NCBI GenBank assembly: GCA_002690755.1
Contig: NZFT01000022.1
Span: forward strand, 33,826-39,923
Reading direction: 5' to 3'
DNA: 6,098 nt
Origin: Phycisphaerae bacterium
Lineage (GTDB): Bacteria; Planctomycetota; Phycisphaerae; Phycisphaerales; SM1A02
Part shown: one piece after another, positions 1 to 5,452 of the stretch
Position numbering within the stretch: position 1 is the stretch's first letter
Layout: every line of letters begins with the position of its first letter
Translations under genes and position numbers: made by a program
The notes under the pieces: model-generated
Told to the model about the DNA's origin: nothing
The model's database searches: none
What the model saw: only the letters and a program-made list of their open reading frames with translations

Positions 1-113
1 CAGCGACGGCACTGGTGTTCGTCAATGCCTGCATCATCGGCATCACGGGACATGAAGGCGGGCTGCTGGTGCACCGCCACGGCGGTTCGACCTCCGGGGC
101 GATGATCCCCTGA
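1..113 (+). CDS. C-terminal end of a membrane protein (DUF2231-like tail), partial
   Basis: Only the last 36 codons are present, read from position 3 to the TGA at 111-113; the start lies left of the window. The visible peptide opens with a hydrophobic stretch (ALVFVNACIIGITG) that looks like the end of a transmembrane helix. A GHEGGLLVHRHG segment and a short polar tail follow. A helix ending in G-H-x-G-G-x-L-V-x is what I remember of the C-terminus of DUF2231-type membrane proteins and of related membrane segments in planctomycete cytochrome-like proteins; this match is from memory. The histidines could bind metal or haem, but nothing here proves it. The gene converges on the minus-strand hypothetical gene that ends at 132, with 18 nt between the stops. 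I am sure of the reading frame and unsure of the family. Confidence 0.6.
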   Translation, partial: ATALVFVNACIIGITGHEGGLLVHRHGGSTSGAMIP

Positions 114-131
114 CCGACGCGGGCGCCGGAA

Positions 132-347
132 TCAGTCGTCGGCCGGCCCGAGAAATCGGGCCTGTCGATCCTCGATCATCGCGTGCCATCGACGCCCCGC
201 CTCATCACGCACCTCCCCGAGAAACCGCTCGCGGGTGCAGATCGTCGGGCCGCCGTGATCCGGCGGCAGCGCTGCAAAGGTCGCTTCGACCTGTACCGGC
301 CCCTCGGGACCGTCGACTTCCATTCCCCGCATGTCGAAAAGTGGCAT
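132..347 (-). CDS. Small hypothetical protein, 71 aa
   Basis: I do not recognise this protein. The start at 347 is chosen because a good Shine-Dalgarno site (GGAGG, then CGAC, then ATG) sits directly before it; the frame stays open upstream to another ATG at 389, but that one has no such site. The product begins MPLFDMRGMEVDG, is acidic to mixed in charge, and has no signal peptide or membrane segment. It contains one cysteine (in PTICTRERF) and a hydrophilic C-terminal half with alternating acidic and basic residues (FLGEVRDEAGRRWHAMIEDRQ). It looks like a small cytoplasmic protein. It lies 138 nt downstream of the inhibitor lipoprotein on the same strand, so the two could share a transcript. 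The strong ribosome site and protein-like composition argue that it is real; the function is unknown. Confidence 0.62.
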   Translation of the reverse strand: MPLFDMRGMEVDGPEGPVQVEATFAALPPDHGGPTICTRERFLGEVRDEAGRRWHAMIEDRQARFLGPADD

Positions 348-485
348 GTCGCCTCCGATCCCAACGGACCCCGTCGCGCGGCGAGCCATCCCGAACCGCC
401 GTCCGAGGACAAACCAGGACGGGCCTTCTTCATTTCGATTTTCAGAAGAGTCGGTGACGCTGCGCTTCGTCGACGACGAGGTCGT

Positions 486-920
486 TCAACCGCCGCCGGA
501 TTTCGCGGTGATGGCGGCCTCGGCCCATCGAGCGGGCCTGGCGTCCTTCTTCCACGACCGGAGATAGTGGAACCGGACCGTCGCCTCGCCCGCTCCGATC
601 GCTTCGAAGACGAATCTGGTGTCTCCCTGCGAACCCACCTTGGAGGGATCCTCCGCCACGAAATCGGAGCCACCACGCTGGCGGAGGAATACCGGAAGAT
701 CACCGGCGAGCACCCAGTCGTAACCGGTACCCGCGTTGCCCGGAAGCATCAGCGTGATCGCGGTACCGACTTCGATCGGGATCTCCGTCACCGCATCGGG
801 ATGCAGCGCTTCCACCTCGACGGTTCGAAAGGCGGCGGGATTCGATGCGCAGGCCGAAAGCGCCGCGACGAAAGAGATCAGCGCAAGCATCGAGAGATGG
901 GAGCGACGGGGTCGGGACAT
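486..920 (-). CDS. Chagasin-like cysteine protease inhibitor lipoprotein (MEROPS I42 family)
   Basis: A 144-aa secreted protein. Residues 1-24 form a lipoprotein signal: basic MSRPRR, a hydrophobic core, and the lipobox L21-S-A-C24, so mature Cys24 should be lipidated. The remaining ~120 residues match the chagasin/ICP immunoglobulin-like fold, which blocks papain-family cysteine peptidases with three loops. Visible elements are NAGTGYDW at 62-69 (the N-P-T-T-G-Y loop), SQGDTRFVFEAIGAGEATVRFHYLRSW at roughly 97-123 (core strands), and R121-S-W123 in place of the usual R-P-W loop. The family is typically about 110 residues, so the domain is complete. The start at 920 is preferred over ATG 890 because it supplies the charged n-region; its ribosome site is weak. 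It lies 137 nt downstream of the YD-repeat gene on the same strand. It probably guards the cell envelope against endogenous or foreign peptidases; the target is unknown. The two altered loops may change specificity. Confidence 0.82.
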   Translation of the reverse strand: MSRPRRSHLSMLALISFVAALSACASNPAAFRTVEVEALHPDAVTEIPIEVGTAITLMLPGNAGTGYDWVLAGDLPVFLRQRGGSDFVAEDPSKVGSQGDTRFVFEAIGAGEATVRFHYLRSWKKDARPARWAEAAITAKSGGG

Positions 921-1010
921 GAGGAAATCATCCAGTCTGGTCTTGAGGAATCGCGGCGAACGGTCGTTCTTCGTCGGACCGGGCGCGAAGGCCACGCACT
1001 CGGCGGGGGA

Positions 1011-1039
1011 ATGATATCGACTCGAATCCCCCACGTTCA
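1011..1039 (-). promoter_or_regulatory. Possible sigma70-like promoter overlapping an inverted repeat, before the inhibitor gene
   Basis: On the minus strand TGAACG (1039-1034) and TATCAT (1016-1011) are separated by exactly 17 nt. The -10 box matches the consensus at 5 of 6 positions, the -35 box at only 3 of 6. The -10 box lies within an inverted repeat GGGGGA-N16-TCCCCC spanning 1005-1032, which could be a protein-binding site or a small stem-loop. It would start transcription about 85 nt before the inhibitor start at 920. The support is weak and rests on spacing alone. Confidence 0.22.
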
Positions 1040-1057
1040 CGATCGAAACGCCCGAGG

Positions 1058-1930
1058 TCACGGACCTTCCGAATTCCGGTCCTCGGGCACGGCCGACACG
1101 GGATACTCGTAGTTCCACGTGAGCACGACGGGCCGCTCGACGCCCTCGCGTCGCGTGGTCTCGGAGAGCGGATTGCCCTTTTCGTCGTACGTCGATTCGA
1201 TGGTGGTCGTCTTGCCCGCGAACGTCCGGACCGTCTCCTTGACGCTTCGACAATCCAGGCCCCGTTCCCATCTCCTCGAGGAACGCCGCCCCTTGGAAAG
1301 CGTGACGTTCCTGCCGACGAGACACCCTCCCTCGTCGTAGTCGAAGACCTCCTCGCGGAGGAACTCGCCATCGGCCGTGGTCCGTTCGAGCACGACCCGG
1401 CCCGCCTCATCGAAGGTCCGATCGGTCTCCTCCGAAGGACGCCCCGCGCGGTTCAACACCGTGCGAATCCGACGCCCGTTCTCATCGTGTACCTGCCGAC
1501 GGGACTCGATGGTCGAATTCGAACGCGGATTGATCTTCGCCCACTCCACGAGTCGGCCGCCGTCGTCGTACTCGAAGGTCTCGATCCAACCGGTGTTCCC
1601 CATGAACGTGACGGTCATGCGCACCGGTCGTGCCTCGGAGTCCGATTCGAACGCCACCTCGAGGGTGGTTCCCATCTCGTCGGTCCCCTGCTCGATCGCG
1701 GTCAGCACGCCATTCGAGTCGAAACGGTAGTTCCGGAAGAGCGTCGGCCCCCCCGCCTTCGTCGGCTGTCCGACGACGCGAGCCAGCGTGGGCGAGCCGG
1801 CGAAGGTCCGAGGCTCGAAATTCGTATCGAGCTGCGCCATCGCCTCGCCGCGCGATACGAGGACGATCAGGCAGATCAGCATGATCGACGCGGGGCGGGC
1901 GTGGAGCGGCTTGGTGAGGGGCGTCGTCAT
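1058..1930 (-). CDS. Secreted YD-repeat (RHS-like) protein, stand-alone
   Basis: A 290-aa protein with an N-terminal Sec signal peptide: n-region to residue 15, hydrophobic core IMLICLIVLVS (16-26), and a likely signal-peptidase-I cut after A-M-A at 30-32. The mature part holds about six imperfect repeats of about 16-26 residues with a core [YF]-D-x-x-G-x-[LRV]: near 68-82 (RFDSNGVL), 119-134 (FEYDDGGRLVEW), 147-163 (VHDENGRRI), 173-188 (TFDEAGRVV), 196-208 (FDYDEGGCLV) and 247-263 (TYDEKGNPL), ending in WNYEYP. These resemble the YD repeats of RHS proteins, which form beta-strand ribbons or shells. However, there is no RHS core, self-cleaving aspartic protease motif or toxin domain here. Cys203 and Cys227 could form a disulfide in the mature chain. 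GGAG sits 8 nt before the ATG. It starts 61 nt after the oxidase stop and may be cotranscribed with it. A periplasmic or surface structural or binding role is likely; the partner is unknown. Confidence 0.75.
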   Translation of the reverse strand: MTTPLTKPLHARPASIMLICLIVLVSRGEAMAQLDTNFEPRTFAGSPTLARVVGQPTKAGGPTLFRNYRFDSNGVLTAIEQGTDEMGTTLEVAFESDSEARPVRMTVTFMGNTGWIETFEYDDGGRLVEWAKINPRSNSTIESRRQVHDENGRRIRTVLNRAGRPSEETDRTFDEAGRVVLERTTADGEFLREEVFDYDEGGCLVGRNVTLSKGRRSSRRWERGLDCRSVKETVRTFAGKTTTIESTYDEKGNPLSETTRREGVERPVVLTWNYEYPVSAVPEDRNSEGP

Positions 1931-1991
1931 TCGGAAGGCTCCGGACTGTGGGACGGTGGAAATGAACGCGGGTCCGGTGAGAATAGCGGAC

Positions 1992-3149
1992 TCAATGGGG
2001 TCGTTCCTCGTCGAATCGATCCAGATTCAGGAAGGCGGCCGGCCGTGGAGTCGCGCCGTCGATCGCCAGATCCGCGGCGATCTCTCCGACCACCGGGGCG
2101 AACTTGTATCCGTGGCCACTGAATCCGGCGACGACGACCATCGAGCCGCGACCGGGGAGACGATCGATCACGAAGTGCTCGTCCGGACTCATGGTGTAGA
2201 GGCACGCTTGCGCGGCGAGCGGACGTTTGAGGACGCCAGGAAGCCGGCGGGCCAGATCCGCGGTGAATCGTTCGATGACTTCGGGCGTGATCTCGTGCGT
2301 CGCATCGGGATCCACCACGCTTCCCGGACCATGAAAACCGACCTTCACCCCGCCCGGGAGCGGTTGCCCCGGCCAGGTCGGAACGCCGTAGTAACAACCC
2401 GCGGGCTCGCCATCGTCGATGAGCCATGCGGGCATCTCATCCGACGAGCAGGCCCGGGGGTCGGTCGGCTCGAACCAGATCATCGCCTTCCGTTGAGGGA
2501 ACAGCGGCACCCGCAGATGATCACCGAGCAGGGATGCGGTCCATGCTCCGGCGGCGACCACGAGCCGACTCGTCCGCAGCTCACCCTGGTCCGTTCCGAC
2601 CACCGCTTCCTGATCATCCCCATCGATCGAGACGACCTTCACCGGCCTTCGAATCGAGGCACCCGCCCGCCGAGCCAGCTCGAGATGCGCCCGGACGCCC
2701 GCCTCGGGATCGATGAAACCTCCACCGGGCTCGAACAGACCCGACCATCCTCGATCACTCGAAAACTGTGGAAATCGGGCCCGCATCCGATCCGGATCGA
2801 ACAGCTCCACCGGTACGTCATGCGCCGCCGCGCTCGATCGCGATGCCTCGAGGATCGGGGATCGTGACGACCCGACGAGCAGGACGCCGGTCCGGTGGAG
2901 ACATTTCAAACCAGACGCACGCTCCAGCCGCCGCCATCCTTCGAAGGATGCCCGGAGGAGCGGAACATAGTCCGGGTGCTCGAAGTACGCGCGGCGAATG
3001 ATTCGACTTCCACCGTGTGAACTTCCACGGGCATGGGGTGCCGGCTCCTGATCGAGGCCGAGCACTTCCATCCCTCGGCTCGCGAACGCTGCCAGGGCCG
3101 AGGAACCCATGCCTCCCAGACCAAGAACGATCGCGTCGACCTGCTTCAT
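1992..3149 (-). CDS. FAD-dependent amine oxidase, monomeric sarcosine / N-methyl-L-tryptophan oxidase family (solA/soxA-like)
   Basis: A 385-aa flavoprotein, the normal length for MSOX/MTOX. The family oxidises N-methyl amino acids (sarcosine, N-methyl-tryptophan) with O2, releasing formaldehyde, hydrogen peroxide and the free amino acid. The N-terminus is a Rossmann strand with G10-L-G-G-M-G15. The flavin-contact stretch GSSHGGSRIIRRAY (42-55) has His45 and Arg49 at the same numbers as in MSOX. Tyr254-Gly-Val-Pro, Lys269 (MSOX Lys265, the O2-activating lysine) and His273 (MSOX His269) follow. Cys316 in ACLYTMSPDEHF corresponds to the cysteine that holds FAD covalently, and SGHGYKF (344-350) gives the substrate-carboxylate lysine, Lys349. 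All key residues are present, so the enzyme should be active and cytoplasmic. The start is set by homology; no good ribosome site is seen and no other start lies close by. It is divergent from the TetR genes and preceded by a terminator hairpin. Sarcosine, N-methyl-tryptophan and pipecolate cannot be told apart from sequence alone. Confidence 0.9.
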   Translation of the reverse strand: MKQVDAIVLGLGGMGSSALAAFASRGMEVLGLDQEPAPHARGSSHGGSRIIRRAYFEHPDYVPLLRASFEGWRRLERASGLKCLHRTGVLLVGSSRSPILEASRSSAAAHDVPVELFDPDRMRARFPQFSSDRGWSGLFEPGGGFIDPEAGVRAHLELARRAGASIRRPVKVVSIDGDDQEAVVGTDQGELRTSRLVVAAGAWTASLLGDHLRVPLFPQRKAMIWFEPTDPRACSSDEMPAWLIDDGEPAGCYYGVPTWPGQPLPGGVKVGFHGPGSVVDPDATHEITPEVIERFTADLARRLPGVLKRPLAAQACLYTMSPDEHFVIDRLPGRGSMVVVAGFSGHGYKFAPVVGEIAADLAIDGATPRPAAFLNLDRFDEERPH

Positions 3150-3227
3150 GCAGTCGGTTATCGACGCGCCCCGCGAAGGATCGGCAGAATCGAAATCCGC
3201 GGGACCGACTCGGCGATCGTAGCGGAC

Positions 3228-3266
3228 AAAAAAACAGTCTCCCGGTTCCGAGGAACCGGGAGGCTT
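3228..3266 (-). terminator. Strong intrinsic terminator inside the oxidase 5' region
   Basis: Positions 3239-3249 and 3252-3262 are perfectly complementary (CTCCCGGTTCC with GGAACCGGGAG). Three more pairs at the base, one of them G-U, extend the stem to 3236-3265, with a tetraloop-sized tip. On the minus strand the stem is followed after one base by seven T residues (3234-3228), the standard Rho-independent layout. On the plus strand no T-run follows, so it acts leftward only. No minus-strand protein gene ends just before it; it lies 78 nt upstream of the oxidase ATG. It therefore ends either a small RNA or a prematurely stopped oxidase leader transcript. Confidence 0.8.
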
Positions 3267-3320
3267 GAATGGGGTCTCAGCATAAGCCAAAGCGAACACT
3301 AAGACCCCGGACGAAAGAGT
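3228..3320 (-). ncRNA. Candidate small RNA 3' end or cis-regulatory leader (two stacked hairpins)
   Basis: Directly before the terminator, on the same strand, is a second hairpin. GGGGTCT at 3271-3277 pairs with AGACCCC at 3302-3308, then after one mismatch AG (3279-3280) pairs with CT (3299-3300), leaving an 18-nt loop. Only about five bases separate it from the terminator stem. Two compact hairpins ending in a T-run resemble the 3' end of a small RNA, or an aptamer with its expression platform. I recognise no Rfam class: glycine-riboswitch core motifs are not visible and tmRNA ends do not match. I also see no nearby segment that could pair with the terminator arm as an antiterminator, which favours the small-RNA reading. 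The 5' end is unknown and the left/right limits given are minimal. Confidence 0.35.
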
Positions 3321-3490
3321 CAATGAATAAACGCTTGCTCGAGAACGATAACCCAGAAACGATCTCGGGGCTAGCGCGGTGTCGGAAAAAGTCGGACGCA
3401 GCGTTATGGGACGGTTTCAAGCCCCCCTTGGATTTGTGATGGACGCCCGGAAATCCCACGTCTGAGATGCCGAATCGGGCATCAGTCCCC

Positions 3491-3502
3491 ACCGCCGGCG
3501 GT
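3491..3502. promoter_or_regulatory. Perfect 12-bp palindrome, candidate regulator operator
   Basis: ACCGCCGGCGGT is fully self-complementary and ends 50 nt before the TetR start codon. Dimeric TetR proteins bind palindromes in such positions, usually to repress their own promoter and a divergent one. A GC-rich palindrome of this length can also arise by chance in this genome, so it is only a candidate. Confidence 0.35.
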
Positions 3503-3514
3503 AAAGTTGCCCCG

Positions 3515-3527
3515 GTGCAGACTGCAC
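3515..3527. promoter_or_regulatory. Perfect inverted repeat GTGCAG-A-CTGCAC, candidate operator
   Basis: Two 6-bp arms are perfectly inverted around a single central A, and the repeat ends 25 nt before the TetR ATG. Odd-length, one-base-centred palindromes are common TetR-family operators. It lies 12 nt to the right of the other palindrome, so the two centres are about 24.5 bp apart, a little over two helical turns and therefore on nearly the same face of the DNA. That fits two regulator dimers, or a fused regulator, binding side by side. Confidence 0.42.
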
Positions 3528-3552
3528 GAAAAGATCTGGCAGGAGCCCTGAA

Positions 3553-4149
3553 ATGTCGACGATGAGGAAGGAAAGCTCGACGCGACGCGCCACGAGGCGG
3601 CGAATCGTGGATGCGGCCATCAAGGTCGTGGGCGAAAGTGGTCTCCACGCCGCCAGTGTCCGAACCATCGCACGAGAAGCTGGATGCAATGAAGCGGTGA
3701 TCTATCATCACTTCGAAAACAAGAACGCGATGCAGAACGAGGTCTTCTCCGAGATCGTGCTCGAACTCGCCGAGTCGAGGCGCCGTTCGACGGAGGGCGA
3801 GTCCGACCCTCGAAAGTTCCTCAGGATCTGGATTGAAGAAAGTTATCGATTCTACGACGAGCGCCCCAATGCGTTCGCCTACACCTTGCTCGCCTTCCCC
3901 TCCATCATTGACACCACGACCGAGGCGTATCACGCGAACTCGAAATTTTTCGAGGCGTCGATGACCGCACTGACTCCGCCCGAGGGACACCGCCTCGATC
4001 TGACGCCCACCGCGTTCTCGGCCTTCCGCGCTTCCTTGATCGGCCCACCCCGGGACATCCACGCAGGCGTGCTCGAAGGCCCCGCCCTCCGTCACGTCGA
4101 GCCCATCTCGAAGATCGCTGAGGCTATCCTGCTTCCACCCAATAACTGA
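3553..4149 (+). CDS. TetR/AcrR-family transcriptional regulator, single module
   Basis: A 198-aa protein of normal TetR length. The N-terminal helix-turn-helix spans about 14-60: TRRRIVDAA (helix 1), ASVRTIAREAG (helix 2 and the turn glycine Gly44), and recognition helix CNEAVIYHHFENK (45-57) with the family's Y-x-x-F (Tyr51, Phe54) and Lys57. The all-helical ligand and dimer domain runs from about 86 to the end, with RPNAFAY (104-110), TPPEGHRLDLTP (141-152) and PRDIHAGVLEGPALRH (166-181), motifs repeated in the downstream fused protein. AGGAG lies 7 nt before the ATG, which favours this start over the ATG three codons on. The ligand is unknown. It is followed after 37 nt by the double regulator, so the two probably share a transcript. 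It is divergent from the amine oxidase, which it may control together with itself. Some codons are more AT-rich than in the neighbouring fused gene. Confidence 0.9.
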   Translation: MSTMRKESSTRRATRRRIVDAAIKVVGESGLHAASVRTIAREAGCNEAVIYHHFENKNAMQNEVFSEIVLELAESRRRSTEGESDPRKFLRIWIEESYRFYDERPNAFAYTLLAFPSIIDTTTEAYHANSKFFEASMTALTPPEGHRLDLTPTAFSAFRASLIGPPRDIHAGVLEGPALRHVEPISKIAEAILLPPNN

Positions 4150-4186
4150 GTCATCGCCACGCGGTGAAGAAACGAGACCTCGATTC

Positions 4187-5431
4187 ATGACGGAAACTCC
4201 CAACGCTCCCCAGAAGAGCACTCGGGATCGAATCGCGGCGGAGTTGGTTCGAATCGTGAGCCGGAACGGGACCGCGGGCGCGAGCGTTCGACGGATCACC
4301 AAGGCGGCGGGCTGCAACGAGTCCGTGCTCTACGACCATTTCGAGAACAAGGCGGTGATGCAGAAGACCGTCTTCGACGAGATCGCGGACCGACGGGACG
4401 CGATGTACGCCTCGGTCGTCGCTCGGAACCAGGGCGGTTCCGCCCGTGACCTGATCATGGATTGGACTCGAACCACCCTCGAGTTCTTCGACGAAGATCC
4501 GGACACGTTCGCCTTCATCGACCTGATTTCGCCGTCGGTGATCGCAGACGACCAGAAACGCGTCCGCGACGTCTTCGATCAGATGCGATCGAACCTCACG
4601 CGATTCGAAACGCGGCCCGACGAGCAGATCGACGCGTCGCCCGTGGCTTTCGCCATCACCCACAAGATCCTCCTCGGCGCCGCGATCGAGATCCACGCCG
4701 GAACCAAGGAAGGTCCGTCCGCACCACTCGCGGAGGAACTCGCGGAGACCCTGATCTCCATTCTGGTCCGGCGAACCGGGGATCCGCCCATGGTCACCGA
4801 ACCGGAGCCGCCCATCGGGGCCGGCCCCCGACGAGGAATGCACGGACCCGACTTCATGCGGGAGGATTCCACCCGCGCCCGCCTGATGGCCGCCACCGCT
4901 CGAATCGTCGCGGAGCAGGGCGTCGAAGCCGCGACGGTGAGAGCGATCTCCAGCCTCGCGAAGTGCCACGACACCGACCTGTACAGCAAGTTCAGGAACA
5001 AGCAGTCACTTCTTCACACGGTCCACGGCGAGATACTCGACCACTGGTACGCGCTGCGAAGCACGTTCGGCGAGGCCAACCGCCAGGACGCGAAAGCCTT
5101 CGTGGAGCACTGGGCGAAGGCCGCGCTCCTCTCCTTCGACCGGGAGCCCGAGACCTTCGCCTACGTTCTCCTGACCTATCCACCCGTCACCGAGGACCTG
5201 CTCGACAGCCACGCCTTCAACATCGCGAACGGCATCCAGTTGTTCTCCGGTCTCACGCCTCCGCCCGGCCACCGCGTCGACCTGTCCCCCCAGAACTATC
5301 TCGCGTTTCGCTCCGCGATGATCGCCATCCCCCGGGCGATCAACGCCGGGCTCGTCGCCGGCCCCGCCGTCCGACACACCGAGTCGCTGCAACGGGTGGC
5401 GTGCCGGATCCTCATCCGCCCCCTCGACTGA
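4187..5431 (+). CDS. Fused tandem TetR regulator: two complete TetR modules in one chain
   Basis: A 414-aa protein, twice the usual TetR length. Module 1 (about 1-196) has a canonical DNA-binding domain: ASVRRITKAAG, recognition helix CNESVLYDHFENK (43-55), Tyr49, Phe52, Lys55. A Pro/Gly-rich linker (about 197-227) leads to module 2 (about 228-414), whose helix-turn-helix keeps Tyr266, Phe269 and Lys272 but reads LAKCHDTDLYSKFRNK, with Lys259 replacing the turn glycine and acidic residues in the recognition helix. Its ligand domain has LTPPPGHRVDLSP (356-368) and PRAINAGLVAGPAVRH (382-397), close to the upstream single TetR. The frame is open through the linker with unchanged codon style, so a true fusion is more likely than a lost stop; internal ATGs at residues 202, 218 and 224 could in principle restart module 2. 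The ribosome site before 4187 is weak, suggesting translation coupled to the upstream gene. It may fold as an intramolecular pseudo-dimer. Targets and ligand are unknown. Confidence 0.9.
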   Translation: MTETPNAPQKSTRDRIAAELVRIVSRNGTAGASVRRITKAAGCNESVLYDHFENKAVMQKTVFDEIADRRDAMYASVVARNQGGSARDLIMDWTRTTLEFFDEDPDTFAFIDLISPSVIADDQKRVRDVFDQMRSNLTRFETRPDEQIDASPVAFAITHKILLGAAIEIHAGTKEGPSAPLAEELAETLISILVRRTGDPPMVTEPEPPIGAGPRRGMHGPDFMREDSTRARLMAATARIVAEQGVEAATVRAISSLAKCHDTDLYSKFRNKQSLLHTVHGEILDHWYALRSTFGEANRQDAKAFVEHWAKAALLSFDREPETFAYVLLTYPPVTEDLLDSHAFNIANGIQLFSGLTPPPGHRVDLSPQNYLAFRSAMIAIPRAINAGLVAGPAVRHTESLQRVACRILIRPLD

Positions 5432-5452
5432 GCCGAGCGACGTCCGGGGCGT

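Larger units (their letters stand above)
3150..3552. promoter_or_regulatory. 403-nt divergent control region between the oxidase and TetR genes
   Basis: No convincing protein gene lies here. The left third holds two adjacent hairpins, the second followed by a T-run on the minus strand (listed separately). The middle part (about 3310-3420) is richer in A+T than the flanking genes and is where promoters would be expected, but I cannot name a convincing -35/-10 pair for either direction. It also contains an imperfect stem (CGAGA near 3340 with TCTCG near 3364) and GTCGG-aaaaa-GTCGG as a short direct repeat (3381-3395). The right end holds two perfect inverted repeats close to the TetR start. The arrangement (regulator facing its likely target across a shared region) is typical of TetR systems. 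Confidence 0.6.

Noticed and set aside
183..1112. Long plus-strand frame over the small gene and inhibitor region
   Set aside because: Its translation is Arg/Gly-rich without recognisable motifs and it lies antisense to the lipoprotein inhibitor, which has a signal peptide and family motifs.
3158..3283. A 41-codon minus-strand reading frame over the hairpins, ending 8 nt before the oxidase ATG, considered as a leader peptide
   Set aside because: No ribosome site precedes its ATG, it carries no run of regulatory codons, and its composition looks random.
3150..3323. In-frame open extension of the oxidase upstream of 3149, beginning at TTG 3323 and reading through both hairpins
   Set aside because: The MSOX family starts right at the Rossmann strand, which fits the ATG at 3149, and the extension has no family-like sequence and overlaps the terminator.
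3266..3420. Possible tmRNA or tRNA in the AT-richer part of the divergent region
   Set aside because: No tRNA arms, no CCA-like acceptor end, no T-loop sequence and no ANDNYALAA-type tag could be found on either strand.
3277..4317. Long minus-strand frame opposite the single TetR gene
   Set aside because: It is a shadow in GC-rich DNA: it overlaps a clear TetR gene and the control region, with low-complexity Arg/Gly/Asp-rich translation and no domain.
4780..4870. Separate second TetR gene starting at an internal ATG (residue 202, 218 or 224) instead of a fusion
   Set aside because: No stop codon separates the modules and none of the internal starts has a well-spaced ribosome site; kept only as a possible secondary start.
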